Counted from the stretch's first letter, positions 29,791-39,100 are shown. The stretch is 64,000 nucleotides of DNA from CAVXTT01 sp963764685 (GCA_963764685.1 CAVXTT010000019.1:1-64000); one strand, 5' to 3'. A program made the numbers and translations. Notes: a model not told the origin generated them from the letters alone.

Positions 29791-30050
29791 GCCCACGGTT
29801 TCTAATAGCCCACGGTTTCTAACCGTGGGGAAGGGGGATAAATATATACACGTCAACCCCTTCAGGGGTTTGCCATTGAATATTAAACGTAACTTTCCCG
29901 AACGGGGATTACTCATCAATTTTTTTTAAGCTTCTGCCTCCCACCGCTATCAGGTACTTTTCCCTGGTTATATATTCAAGATTGGTAAACCCCTTGAAGG
30001 GGTTAAGGATAATTTTGTTTTTATTCAGCCCCACGGTTAAAAACCGTGGG
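29791..30050. repeat. REP-like palindrome cluster
   Basis: The 620-base gap holds a mirror-arranged set of palindromes: CCCACGGTT/AACCGTGGG (29809-29829), AACCCCTTCAGGGGTT (29855-29870), a TCCCG/CGGGGA pair near 29897, AACCCCTTGAAGGGGTT (29988-30004) and again CCCACGGTT/AACCGTGGG (30030-30050). The order is inverted between the two ends, as in paired REP elements mobilised by REP-associated transposases. No transposase is in the window. A 67-codon open frame here is a by-product of the repeats. Confidence 0.75.
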
Positions 30051-30249
30051 CTATTTGTTTGAAGTTGGGGGTTTAATTTAGAGAATAGAGGAATCTGTTT
30101 AATTTCAATCAATGATAAGTGTTTTATCTAAACTCTAATTTATTTTGGACAGCAGTGGATAACAGGAATATTTGATGTAATAATTATTTATTTTGCACAA
30201 GTCCCGCAAGGGTGTATCGGGAGGTTCTTAATTTTCAAAGGAGTGTATT

Positions 30250-31606
30250 ATGAAGATCAATTTTCTACCGGCTGCCTTACTGATTATATTTTTCACAATA
30301 AATTCTTATTCCCAGGATACCTTTTCAATTGTTGCTGTTGATACTGTAACCGGCGAGATCGGAAGTGCCGGCGCATCCTGTGTTACTTACGGAAATATAG
30401 GTGCGTTTATAATAAGCGATGTAATTGAAGGGATAGGAGCAATTCATACCCAGGCTTACTGGCTTATCGCTAACCAGGTAAAGGCGCATAATTATATGGT
30501 TGCAGGTTATTCTCCGCAGCAGATCATTGATTCCGTTACAGCCAATGATGCTCAGGGCAATCCTACAATACGGCAGTATGGTGTTGTTGATCTTACCCGC
30601 AGAGGTGAAAGCGCCGCATATACAGGTATCAACTGTGATGATTATAAAGCTCACGCCACAGGTCCCGGTTATTCCATACAGGGAAATATTCTTTTAGGAC
30701 AGATGATAATAGATACGATGAAATACGCGTTCCTGAATACTGAAGGTCCTCTTGCAGACAGATTAATGAAAACACTCCAGGCAGCAAAGATTGTCGGTGC
30801 AGATACCAGGTGTATGTCAAACGGTACATCATCATTATCATCCTTTATTAAAGTAGTAAGGATTGGAGATAATGGTAATTTTTATCTGCAGGAGATTGTC
30901 CCCAATACAACTCCTAATGTTGATCCCATAGATCTTCTACAGGATAAGTTTGATCATTGGAAAGCCGGCAAATTCAATATTGTTGATCCATTCCTGTCGG
31001 AGATGACGATCAGCACTGATACGCTTATTGCAGATGATACATCTAGTGCAGTAATAACTATAAGTCCCAAAAATAATTCCGATACTCTCCTCGCCCCCGG
31101 TTTAAACATTATACTCAGCAATACGGGAGAAGGTACATTAGGCAGTGTTACGGATCTCGGCAACGGATTATACGAGGCCGAAATAACTGCACCGGTTGAA
31201 TCAGGAGATGATACAGTTTCTGCAGTTATAATTTCGGTAACGGACACTGTAAGCATTAGCGCAAAAGTTGTTGTGCATTACCTTCTCCCTACATCAGTGG
31301 ATGATTATTCAAAAGTGACAGGATTTTATTTATTTGACAATTATCCAAATCCCTTTAATCCTTCAACAAGGATCAAATACAGGGTCCCGAATTACAGCGG
31401 CGGCTCATCAGAAAGAGGACAGTTCCTTACACTTAAAATCTTTGATCTGCTCGGAAATGAGATCAGCCACGCTTGTTAATGAAGTTAAACAGCCGGGTGA
31501 ATATGAAGTTGAATTCAATGCATCGAAGCTTTCAAGCGGAATGTATTTCTATCAACTGCAGTCCGGCAGCTTTGTGCAGACTAAGAAGATGATGATACTT
31601 AAATAG
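30250..31606 (+). CDS. DUF1028 protein with T9SS sorting domain (one frame break)
   Basis: This is a secreted protein of about 450 residues. After a signal peptide (MKINFLPAALLIIFFTINSYSQ), residues 22-240 match the DUF1028 family, predicted to have an Ntn-hydrolase fold (TFSIVAVDTVTGEIGSAGASCVTYG, GPGYSIQGNILLG). An Ig-like beta domain follows, then the T9SS sorting signal FDNYPNPFNPSTRIKYRVP. The frame changes near 31468; the second frame supplies TLVNEVKQPGEYEVEFNAS and the final KKMMILK. A ribosome site AAAGGAG precedes the start. A weak hairpin (TCCCG/CGGGA, 30202-30222) lies just upstream. Confidence 0.85.
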
Positions 31607-31655
31607 TTCGATGGTGCGATGGTACGATGGTACAATGGTACGATGGTACGATGGA
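31607..31655. repeat. GGTACGAT short tandem repeat
   Basis: Six imperfect copies of an 8-base unit (CGATGGTA and variants) start directly at the stop codon of the DUF1028 gene. This is one of several short tandem arrays, each of different sequence, that follow stop codons in this window. Confidence 0.7.
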
Positions 31656-31662
31656 TGAATAG

Positions 31663-31785
31663 CCCCGAGCTTTAGCTCGGGGTAAGATGAATGAGGAATA
31701 ATGGGCTTTAGCCCAAACCGACTTTCACTTTTGGGCTGAAGCCCTGATTTTTGACTGCATTCCTACCACGCGATAAATCGCGTGG
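31663..31785. repeat. REP-like palindrome cluster
   Basis: Four palindromes follow one another: CCCCGAGCT/AGCTCGGGG (31663-31682), TGGGCTTTAGCCCA (31702-31715), a GGGCT/AGCCC pair (31732-31744) and CCACGCGAT/ATCGCGTGG (31766-31785). They have the size and AT-loop form of REP elements. They lie in the 1.3-kb gene-poor stretch between the DUF1028 and nucleotidase genes. Confidence 0.75.
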
Positions 31786-31851
31786 CTATTCAAATAAATT
31801 GAATAAAGTCTCTGCCGTCCCTACTGGACGTTGATTTTAATATGGTGTTAT

Positions 31852-31947
31852 TTTTCTACAGACATATCGTCCATATAGGACTGACACGAACGTTGTAATA
31901 GACTCTTTCTGCCCTAAGTCCCATCGGGACGATATGTCTGTAGAAAA
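31852..31947. repeat. Perfect 21-bp inverted repeat (MITE- or REP-like)
   Basis: Arms 31852-31872 (containing CTACAGACATATCGTCC) and 31927-31947 are exact reverse complements, 54 bases apart. A smaller GTCCCATCGGGAC palindrome overlaps the inner edge of the right arm. No open frame lies inside. It may be a small non-autonomous mobile unit. Confidence 0.7.
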
Positions 31948-32486
31948 CAGAACCCCCAAAAACATTCAAGCTGCAGAGCAGCGACAGAGAGGTTTGTAAA
32001 TTATTTCAAATATATGATCTCTTGATATTTTGGTGCAAACTAACTATTGCGCAACAATGTGGAATGCGAACTGTTTATGAATGTTTATAATAAATCTTAT
32101 GAACAGAAATACTTCCCCGGTTTTTCTGTTTTCTTTCTAATAAATTTCTATATAGCCTCTCTTATCATTGCTTCACCGTTGGTATATCCTCCCTTTATAC
32201 TTTACTTATCTCTGCTTTATCTTTTACTCCGGAACGAGAGATATAGCTGGTATATAACCAGGATAATGCCAGTCGGGAACTGTTATAATAGAAATTAAAT
32301 AGAAATAATGCGCATTTATTATGCAAAACCGGAAGCTGGCAGTGTACCGGGGTAAGATGTATCCAGGGTAATTTTTTAGATTTGATATATCAGTACAATA
32401 CAGAATTCCCTGCAAGGAAGGATGGAATGATCTCGTAATGGAGGGGTATTAAAAATACCTATTAATTTTTTTACAAGCACTTACTT

Positions 32487-32588
32487 TCTAATCCTCATCT
32501 AATCCTGATCTAATCCTCATCTAATCCTCACTTTTGAGGAAATGTGAGGATTAGATCAGAGTTACATAAGGATTGGATGAGGATTAGA
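32487..32588. repeat. 11-bp tandem repeat with inverted copies
   Basis: Four tandem copies of TCTAATCCTCA (third-last base varies) at 32487-32530 are followed by inverted copies TGAGGATTAGA near 32544 and GGATGAGGATTAGA ending at 32588. The whole block could fold into a long branched stem. The flanks (32047-32480 and 32590-32880) hold no gene I can support. Confidence 0.7.
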
Positions 32589-32883
32589 AAACAAATCTTT
32601 GTTATTTAATTAAAAAACGAGTTATTAATCCTTTAATACAGGTATAGTACCGGTTCGGGTATAAGGTTGTGTTGGATGCGCGGTAAAAAAAATATGCGTA
32701 TGAATGGCTAATGCTGCGGTTGAAAAAGTGCCGGGTTGTAAAGATCCTGTTTCTTGGTTCTTGGTTCTTTGTTCTTAGTTAATGAAAACAACATAAAATG
32801 TATTTAACGTCTATGGGATGAATGCCTAATCACTCGCTGCCGTGTGATTATACCGAGTTATAAATTTAATTGGGTCATACCAA

Positions 32884-32905
32884 ACGGGCGACCGGAGTCG
32901 CCCGT
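32884..32905 (-). terminator. Possible terminator after the nucleotidase gene
   Basis: A perfect 9-bp stem ACGGGCGAC/GTCGCCCGT with a four-base loop lies 30 bases beyond the nucleotidase stop codon. The T-tract on the minus strand is poor, so it may be a bidirectional or weak terminator, or a REP-type palindrome. Confidence 0.45.
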
Positions 32906-32934
32906 AAAGACGGTTAATTGTTATTGCACAGTGA

Positions 32935-34797
32935 TTATTTCAGCAGTAACATTTTCTTTGTTTCATTGTAACCGGTGCTTTGTATATTGTAGAAATATAC
33001 ACCTGCCGGGCAATTTGCTGCCTGCCATTGAACCTGATATTCTCCGGCTGTTTTATATTCATTCGAAAGAACCGTAACTTCTTCCCCGATGGTGTTGTAA
33101 ACAGTTAACTTTACTATACCATCAATAGGTATAGAAAATGTTATTACTGTTGAAGGATTGAACGGATTAGGATAGTTCTGCATTTTTCCGTTAACCGGGA
33201 GAACATTACTCATTACCTGATCTTCTTCATCATAACCGACTCCGATAACTCTTGCCTGATTTCCCGCTTTTATCTTTCCGCCGAGATATTCCGTATATGC
33301 ACATAGGTTCTGGAACTCGGTATAATTATCCATAATAACGACGTCCTGGTAAATTATCCCGAACAGATCAAGCATCTTCGGAACAAGTTCGTTTGAAGTA
33401 AATGTATACATCTGGGTAGGGTTAAGAGTTTTTCCATTAATCTTTATTGAAGATACTCTTTCTCCTTCAGGTGCGTAGGGCATATATCTTAGAGTTAACC
33501 CCGAGAACTGAGGGAAGAAATCTTCGTTATCCAAAAATGTGAGAAGAATCTCCATAGCTCTGTATAATTCATAACCGGAAATAGATGCTGTTAGAAGACG
33601 GAAGCCTAATCCGTTTTGCGTGTTAAATCCGTAACCTACTGTCCTGAAAAGATCGGCAGGTACAATAGGTCCCTGGTAAATCGGCATAGCTATACTTCCG
33701 CCCGGTTCGATTGCCAAATCTGTCCCTGTCTTCCATACCATTGCATCAGATATAAAATTGCCGCAGGAGGTGGAATGGTTACCCGGCTTGTTAGTGTTGG
33801 CTGCATATTCTTCCATAAACTGATTAGAGTTACCTATCTGCTGGGAGTATACGGGACCATATAAAGCCTCGATACCTGCAATGAGACCTGTAACAATACC
33901 AGCAATTGCCGGATTCTCAGGAATTGATGCATCAAGTTTTATTATTTCGCTGCCGGCCAATACAATAGAAGTTGAAGATATTTCAAAATCCAGTTTACCA
34001 ATCGCCTGGTACTGGGAAAATCCCTGCACCAGCCAGGTATCGCCGATCTTTGTTGGCGGTACCGGTATATGATCGTGTCCTCCAACAATTAAATCAATAC
34101 CGGGAACATATGTTGCAAGTGCCTGGTCTCCCAGAGTTCCGTAATGGGAAAGACAAATTACGAAATCGCATCCTTCAACAACTTTAAGTGTTTGTACCAT
34201 GATTCCCGCCGTTGTAAGAAAATCATCATCGATAACGACAGGAGAAGGATTCGACAGCATATTTGTTTCGTGAGTTGTGAGACCGAATATGCCCACCTTA
34301 AGATCCCCGAAATTCTTAATAGTATAAGATTTTATATAAGTGCTTAGGTTTCCCGGGTAAGCTGAAAGATCAGCATTTGCGGAGAGCAGCGGAAAACCTG
34401 TACTGGGATTACCGAATGCAGCTGTTAGTGCAGTCTCTAAAGTGGTTGGACCAAGATCAAATTCGTGATTGCCCACTGTCATTGCATCCAGACCTACCTG
34501 GTTAAGTATCTGCAGTTCGGGTACACCAAAATATTTATTATAGAAAAGATCACCGATACAGAAGTCCCCGCTGTGAAGTGTGAGAACATTCCCGCTGCCC
34601 ATTTCATAGCTGCCGATAACCGATGCGGCGCGGGCGATACCTCCTACAGTTCCCTGCAGGTCTGCTGTTCTTGGACCAAGAGGTGCAAGACAGGAGTGAG
34701 TATCATTCAGATAAAGAACGGTAAGAGTTTCTGTCTGAGAAATGATTGAAGATGCCCCCAATAAGAAAATGACTATAAAGGTAATGAATTGTTTCAT
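32935..34797 (-). CDS. 5'-nucleotidase/UshA-like metallophosphoesterase with T9SS sorting domain
   Basis: This 620-residue secreted enzyme is predicted to hydrolyse nucleotides or nucleotide sugars outside the cell with two metal ions. After a signal peptide (MKQFITFIVIFLLGASSIISQ) come the metallophosphoesterase motifs VLYLNDTHS, HSGDF, VGNHEFDLG, LSHYG and VGGHDHIP (residues 27-250). The C-terminal 5'-nucleotidase domain (GNFISDAMVW, NGLGFRLL) spans 340-500, and the T9SS domain MQNYPNPFNPSTVITFSIP ends KKMLLLK. The gene is complete with no frame breaks, and is the only one of the five T9SS-type genes in the window that is unbroken. Confidence 0.93.
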   Translation of the reverse strand: MKQFITFIVIFLLGASSIISQTETLTVLYLNDTHSCLAPLGPRTADLQGTVGGIARAASVIGSYEMGSGNVLTLHSGDFCIGDLFYNKYFGVPELQILNQVGLDAMTVGNHEFDLGPTTLETALTAAFGNPSTGFPLLSANADLSAYPGNLSTYIKSYTIKNFGDLKVGIFGLTTHETNMLSNPSPVVIDDDFLTTAGIMVQTLKVVEGCDFVICLSHYGTLGDQALATYVPGIDLIVGGHDHIPVPPTKIGDTWLVQGFSQYQAIGKLDFEISSTSIVLAGSEIIKLDASIPENPAIAGIVTGLIAGIEALYGPVYSQQIGNSNQFMEEYAANTNKPGNHSTSCGNFISDAMVWKTGTDLAIEPGGSIAMPIYQGPIVPADLFRTVGYGFNTQNGLGFRLLTASISGYELYRAMEILLTFLDNEDFFPQFSGLTLRYMPYAPEGERVSSIKINGKTLNPTQMYTFTSNELVPKMLDLFGIIYQDVVIMDNYTEFQNLCAYTEYLGGKIKAGNQARVIGVGYDEEDQVMSNVLPVNGKMQNYPNPFNPSTVITFSIPIDGIVKLTVYNTIGEEVTVLSNEYKTAGEYQVQWQAANCPAGVYFYNIQSTGYNETKKMLLLK

Positions 34798-34952
34798 ATA
34801 GAACTCCCTAAAATTAGTTGACTATAACATATAATATTTTATTAAATATGTTGTCAAAGAATTGTAAAAATATTTAGATATAGAGCTGGAGAAAAGATAG
34901 CTTACCGGAAGCCAGGTTGCCTACAAATGGTGAAAATTGAAGCTTTTAGTGG

Positions 34953-36482
34953 TTATTTTAATGTTTTTTCTGCCGTATTAATATAAATATCAAGAACGGC
35001 CTTGCCGTTTTCAATACTCTTTATTTTAAATCCTATTCCTGTTTCCTTTTTGTTCTTGTCCTGGGAGTTTGGATTACTCCAGGGACTGAATACTTCATTA
35101 AAGCCGGGGCGGAATGCATCTTTCCCCTTGCCGCTCCTCAATGGTTCATTAATTATATTTCCGTTTCCACCTTCCTGGTAGATGATCTCATAGTTCGCTT
35201 TAATATTAGGTTTATCTCCCGGTTTGGATAACATCTGGAAATCCGTAGGTGAATATCCGGAATCGCTGTCAGGACCCGCTTTCTGAAATACTGGAAGATT
35301 ACCGGGACCCCATTGATTCTGTTCCCATCTTGTAATATTCCATTTATATCTTCCTTCTGCGGGGATAAGCTTCAGCCAATCGGCTGTCCCGCCAAATGCA
35401 GAGGTTCCGAATGCATCCTGCCGGAACACAAAAATTCCTTTATCCTCAGGATACCCCGAACATTTATCCCATTCCGATATCCCCTGGTGATATTCAATAA
35501 AGAAGTACTGGTTAGATGCTGAATCTATTTCAATCCTGTATGCATCGCCGGTGGTAATAAAATCTTTAAGTTCTGCATTTTTAATCGTACCTGTCTTTTT
35601 AGGAATAGTGATAACATTGCCCCAGCCCAGTCTGTGTCTTTCCCATGCATTGATCATAAATGATCTTACCTCATAGCCCGAGAGCATAGCCCAGAAAGCG
35701 TGACCGCTGTGAAAATTATTTCCGCCAAGAAGATTATGAGCAAATTCGTGTATGGCAAACCTGAATGCATCCTTGAAGAAATAATTTATAACCGTACATC
35801 CTGAGCCATAGGTATTTACATCAAAATATCTTGCCCCGTTATCTACATGGATCTTGAAGTCCGGTTCACTTGATGGTTTTGATCCTATCGAGCCTATCCA
35901 TCCCATATCCATCTTTTTCATCATTGCGGAAATGACATCAGGAGTAAGATCCATATCAACATTCCGCCAGATAAAAAATATGTAGTCTATTTTCCCGTCC
36001 GGCTTCAATGTACAGCTGTATCTTTTATTGATTGTCCAGTTATCGAACTGAGTAAAGTCCCATTCAGGATCAAGCTGCTTTTCAATTATCTGCCGGTGAA
36101 TGTTATACCTGGTCCATTTTTCGTTTGCATACCACTCCCTGGTATTTAACGCGGTAAGTGAAACTGCCTTTCCGGTTACTTTTAATTTTCCAAGTGACAT
36201 TTGGTTAAAGTAGTCTGTCATTGAACCGGGTGTAGGTTGTCCGGTCCATTCTTCATCAAGCCACTTATCCATATTCGAAGGATTACCGCCCCTCGGCCAT
36301 TGGTCATTATTTGGGGGGATAAAATTATCATCAGGGAACTGGACAAATACTATCATAACGGTTATTTCCCCTTCAGAGGGGAGGAACAATCCTCCCGGCT
36401 GAGAGTTTTCCACTTTGCCCTGGGGCAGAATATTAAAGGGAATTAAACTAAATAATGCGTAAAATAGAAGTAATCTGTTCAT
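34953..36482 (-). CDS. M6-like secreted metalloprotease
   Basis: This 509-residue predicted zinc protease has a signal peptide (MNRLLLFYALFSLIPFNILPQG) chosen as the start at 36482; an upstream in-frame extension to 36581 is not signal-like. The N-terminal region (VMIVFVQFPDDNF, TDYFNQMSLGKL) is typical of immune-inhibitor-A (M6) peptidases. The zinc site is FAIHEFAHNLLGGNNFHSG near residue 250. No T9SS sorting motif is visible at the C-terminus, so it may be released to the periplasm or exported by another route. The subfamily is uncertain. Confidence 0.8.
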   Translation of the reverse strand: MNRLLLFYALFSLIPFNILPQGKVENSQPGGLFLPSEGEITVMIVFVQFPDDNFIPPNNDQWPRGGNPSNMDKWLDEEWTGQPTPGSMTDYFNQMSLGKLKVTGKAVSLTALNTREWYANEKWTRYNIHRQIIEKQLDPEWDFTQFDNWTINKRYSCTLKPDGKIDYIFFIWRNVDMDLTPDVISAMMKKMDMGWIGSIGSKPSSEPDFKIHVDNGARYFDVNTYGSGCTVINYFFKDAFRFAIHEFAHNLLGGNNFHSGHAFWAMLSGYEVRSFMINAWERHRLGWGNVITIPKKTGTIKNAELKDFITTGDAYRIEIDSASNQYFFIEYHQGISEWDKCSGYPEDKGIFVFRQDAFGTSAFGGTADWLKLIPAEGRYKWNITRWEQNQWGPGNLPVFQKAGPDSDSGYSPTDFQMLSKPGDKPNIKANYEIIYQEGGNGNIINEPLRSGKGKDAFRPGFNEVFSPWSNPNSQDKNKKETGIGFKIKSIENGKAVLDIYINTAEKTLK

Positions 36483-36543
36483 ATAACTATAATATAAATA
36501 TATCGGAGTATTTAATATTAAATGAGAATAGCCTCGTAACGAA

Positions 36544-36573
36544 AATAAAAAAAGGACAGGTGCCAACCTGTCC
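36544..36573 (-). terminator. Terminator after rny
   Basis: Stem GGACAGGT/ACCTGTCC (36554-36561 and 36566-36573, loop GCCA) is followed on the minus strand by a T-rich run (complement of 36544-36553). It lies 75 bases past the rny stop, beyond the tandem repeat. Confidence 0.8.
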
Positions 36574-36576
36574 AAA

Positions 36577-36655
36577 ACCAATCAACCAATCAACTAATCA
36601 ACCATAATCAATCAACTAATCAACTAATCAACCAATCAACTAATCAACTACTTCG
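36577..36655. repeat. AATCAACT/AATCAACC short tandem repeat
   Basis: About ten imperfect copies of an 8-base unit (AATCAACT or AATCAACC) fill the space between the rny stop and its terminator. The unit is the complement of the GATTGGTT array at 23987, so the same repeat occurs at two loci. Confidence 0.75.
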
Positions 36656-38210
36656 CGTACCCAATCTTTCTCACTTCCCTTATAACAGTAACTTTTATCT
36701 GTCCGGGGTACTCCATTTCAGCTTCTATTTTGCTGGCTATATCGTGTGCTAATTTTTCGGCTACTATATCATCTATCTTATCGTGTTCAACAACAACACG
36801 TACTTCCCTGCCGGCCTGGATAGCATACGTCTTTGCAACACCTTCAAATGATTTGGCAAGGGCTTCAAGTGTCTCTAAACGTTTAACGTAACTTTCGAGT
36901 GGTTCTCGTCTTGCACCGGGACGTGCACCGCTTATTGCATCTGCCGCCTGTACTAATGGTGCTATCGGGTGCTCCATCTCAATATCTTCGTGATGCGAAC
37001 CGACAGCATTAACAACAATAGGATGCTCTTTGAATTTTTTGGTAAGTTCGTATCCTATAAGTGCGTGGGGACCTTCAATACTTTTATCTACGGTTTTACC
37101 AATATCGTGAAGGAGTCCTGCCCGTTTAGCAAGACTTACATCAAGACCAACTTCGGCAGCCATTATTCCTGTCAGATATGCAACCTCAACGCTGTGCTGG
37201 AGTAAATTTTGTCCGTAGCTCGAACGGTACTTCATTTTTCCGATATGCTTTATAAGTTCTGAATGCATATTATGAAGTCCAAGCTGAAGCACAGTATTTT
37301 CCCCTTCCTTTATCATCTCTTCTTCGAGCTCCAGCCTTACTTTTTCTACTACTTCTTCGATGCGTGCAGGATGTATTCTTCCGTCGGAAATAAGCTTTTC
37401 GAGAGAAACTCTTGCAACTTCTCTGCGGAACTGGTCAAATGAGGAGAGGATAACGGCTTCCGGGGTATCATCTACAATAACATCAACGCCGGTGGCAGCT
37501 TCAAAGGAGCGTATATTACGTCCTTCCTTTCCGATGATCCTTCCCTTCATTTCGTCGTTCTGGATCTGCACAACGGAGACGGTAGTTTCTATGGAATGAT
37601 CGGCAGCTGTTCTCTGGATGGCCTGCACAATTATTTTCTGTGCGTCTTTTTTAGCTTCTGACTTTGCCTGGTCGTGTATTTCTTTTATAACAACAGAGAC
37701 TTCAGACTTCGCCTGGTTAACCATATTTTCCATAAGCATTTTCTTAGCTTCTTCGGCAGTAAGTCCTGAGATCTTTTCAAGCCTGGTATTCTGTTCCTGT
37801 TCAAGTTTCTGTATCTCAACTACTCTGTTGTTGAGGTTTTTCTTTAGATCCTGTAGCTCTTTCTCAAATGTTTTTGTTTCCCTTTCTTTTTTTATGATCT
37901 GGTCAAACTTCTTTTCAATATTCTCTTCTCTTACCGTAAGCTGTTTTTCCATTCCCGAGATTTTTTGTCTTTTCTGATTAACCTCGGTATCAAATTCTAC
38001 TTTCTTTTTATACCATTCATCTTTTACCTCGAGCAGTTTTTCTCTTTTAACATTATTAGATTCTTTTTGTGCATCAGCAATTATCTGTTTAGACCGTTCT
38101 TCAGCCGCAACTATACTTTTTTTACCGAGTCTAGAATTAAATAGCCAGCCAAAGTAGAAAAACAACGCTACAAGGATTATCACCATTGGTATTAGCAACA
38201 GTGTATCCAT
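36648..38210 (-). CDS. rny: Ribonuclease Y
   Basis: This 520-residue membrane-anchored endoribonuclease starts mRNA decay. It has an N-terminal membrane segment (LLIPMVIILVALFFYFGWLF), a long charged coiled coil (residues 30-190), a KH domain (GRIIGKEGRNIRSFEAATGVDVIVDD) and an HD domain with LLHDIGKTVDK and the second metal-ligand region VGSHHEDIEMEHP. The C-terminus is typical (PGQIKVTVIREVRKIGYAK). Upstream lie the probable 6S RNA and zapA. Confidence 0.97.
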   Translation of the reverse strand: MDTLLLIPMVIILVALFFYFGWLFNSRLGKKSIVAAEERSKQIIADAQKESNNVKREKLLEVKDEWYKKKVEFDTEVNQKRQKISGMEKQLTVREENIEKKFDQIIKKERETKTFEKELQDLKKNLNNRVVEIQKLEQEQNTRLEKISGLTAEEAKKMLMENMVNQAKSEVSVVIKEIHDQAKSEAKKDAQKIIVQAIQRTAADHSIETTVSVVQIQNDEMKGRIIGKEGRNIRSFEAATGVDVIVDDTPEAVILSSFDQFRREVARVSLEKLISDGRIHPARIEEVVEKVRLELEEEMIKEGENTVLQLGLHNMHSELIKHIGKMKYRSSYGQNLLQHSVEVAYLTGIMAAEVGLDVSLAKRAGLLHDIGKTVDKSIEGPHALIGYELTKKFKEHPIVVNAVGSHHEDIEMEHPIAPLVQAADAISGARPGARREPLESYVKRLETLEALAKSFEGVAKTYAIQAGREVRVVVEHDKIDDIVAEKLAHDIASKIEAEMEYPGQIKVTVIREVRKIGYAK

Positions 38211-38245
38211 TTTTCCTCCAAATACGGAATAGTTAATAAATCCCG

Positions 38246-38455
38246 CCTGTCAATCAGCGTAACCAGAAAAAACCCAAATTTAAAGCACATATATGGTGTT
38301 TGCCCGATCGCTTTTTGCTTCCACTGTCCCGCTGGGAACAAGTCCCATGGAATTCTCAGGTCACAAGGACAAGAGAACGAGGCCTGCAATAGACGTTCGT
38401 GAGTCAAACCCCTCGCTTCGATGAGTTAGTTTTTCCATTATTAGTGATTGACAGG
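38246..38455 (-). ncRNA. ssrS: Probable 6S RNA
   Basis: The 255-base gap between zapA and rny contains a 210-base element closed by perfect 11-bp arms, TGATTGACAGG (38445-38455) and CCTGTCAATCA (38246-38256). Inside are further partly paired segments (for example GGGACTTGTTCCCAGCGGGAC) as expected of a long, bulged rod. 6S RNA genes lie next to zapA in many bacteria and the length fits the class. 6S RNA binds the housekeeping RNA polymerase holoenzyme. The identification rests on position, size and the closing helix, not on a covariance-model match. Confidence 0.55.
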
Positions 38456-38465
38456 TCGGAAAAAC

Positions 38466-38762
38466 TTAGGATGGTTCAGACATAACAGGATCGTTGATAA
38501 GAAGCTTAATCTTTTTAATCTTATCTCCTGCCTGGATTAAAAATTCCCTGTTTTTATTCTTTTCCAAAAACAGATCATACGCAATATTCAAGCACGCGAT
38601 AATCGCTATTGTTTGAGCCGGCTGATCAGGAAGTTCTTCTTTAGTTTCTTCCATTACTTTATTGACGTAAATAGCAAGTTCCTTTGCTACTTCCTCATTT
38701 TCAACCAGTAAAGAATATTCTTTATCAAAGATTTTTAATTTAAGCTTCTTCTTATCGGTCAT
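38466..38762 (-). CDS. zapA: Cell division protein ZapA
   Basis: This 98-residue protein binds and bundles FtsZ filaments at the division ring. It has the ZapA pattern LKLKIFDKEYSLLVENEE at the N-terminus, then QTIAIIACLNIAYDLF and a C-terminal coiled stretch. A coiled-coil protein gene lies 29 bases upstream and the probable 6S RNA lies downstream. Confidence 0.9.
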   Translation of the reverse strand: MTDKKKLKLKIFDKEYSLLVENEEVAKELAIYVNKVMEETKEELPDQPAQTIAIIACLNIAYDLFLEKNKNREFLIQAGDKIKKIKLLINDPVMSEPS

Positions 38763-38791
38763 TATGTCATTCCATCAAACGAACATTAAAA

Positions 38792-39100
38792 TTAAGAACT
38801 TAAATGATAGTCGATCCTTGAAATTAAATTCAGGATCTTCGCCTTTAATGCTTCTTTTTCCCTGGAACCGGATGATGTGAATAAGCTGTCGGCCTCATCA
38901 TTCTTTTGTTCCAGGAGGGTTAATAATTCAGCAACCTTTTGTTTTAATTCTTTGTTTTCCCTGGTTACTTCAGCAATCCTGTGTTCAAGAACTTTATTCT
39001 TTTCGAATATGTCCTTTGTTTTATTCCTATGGACAGTCAGCTGTGACTCGATTGTAAACAGTTCATTTAACAGAACATCGTATTTAGTCATATCTGCCAT
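38792..39100 (-). CDS. Coiled-coil protein, possibly a cell-division partner of ZapA
   Basis: This 102-residue, mostly helical protein is a coiled coil through residues 20-70 (KNKVLEHRIAEVTRENKELKQ). It has no signal peptide. Its start overlaps the pheT stop by one base and zapA follows 29 bases later. Small coiled-coil genes in this place resemble ZapB-type factors in layout, but the sequence does not prove the link. Confidence 0.7.
   Translation of the reverse strand: MADMTKYDVLLNELFTIESQLTVHRNKTKDIFEKNKVLEHRIAEVTRENKELKQKVAELLTLLEQKNDEADSLFTSSGSREKEALKAKILNLISRIDYHLSS

Noticed and set aside
29909..30112. 67-codon open frame in the pgeF-DUF1028 gap
   Set aside because: It reads through REP-like palindromes, has no ribosome site and resembles no protein family.
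30202..30222. Second copy of the structured leader before the DUF1028 gene
   Set aside because: There is only a 5-bp stem with an 11-base loop and no alternative pairing or shared sequence with the leader at 16925.
32047..32298. 83-codon open frame with hydrophobic content in the gap before the nucleotidase gene
   Set aside because: No ribosome site, no family match and a low-complexity composition in AT-rich sequence; it could be a decayed membrane gene, but support is too weak.
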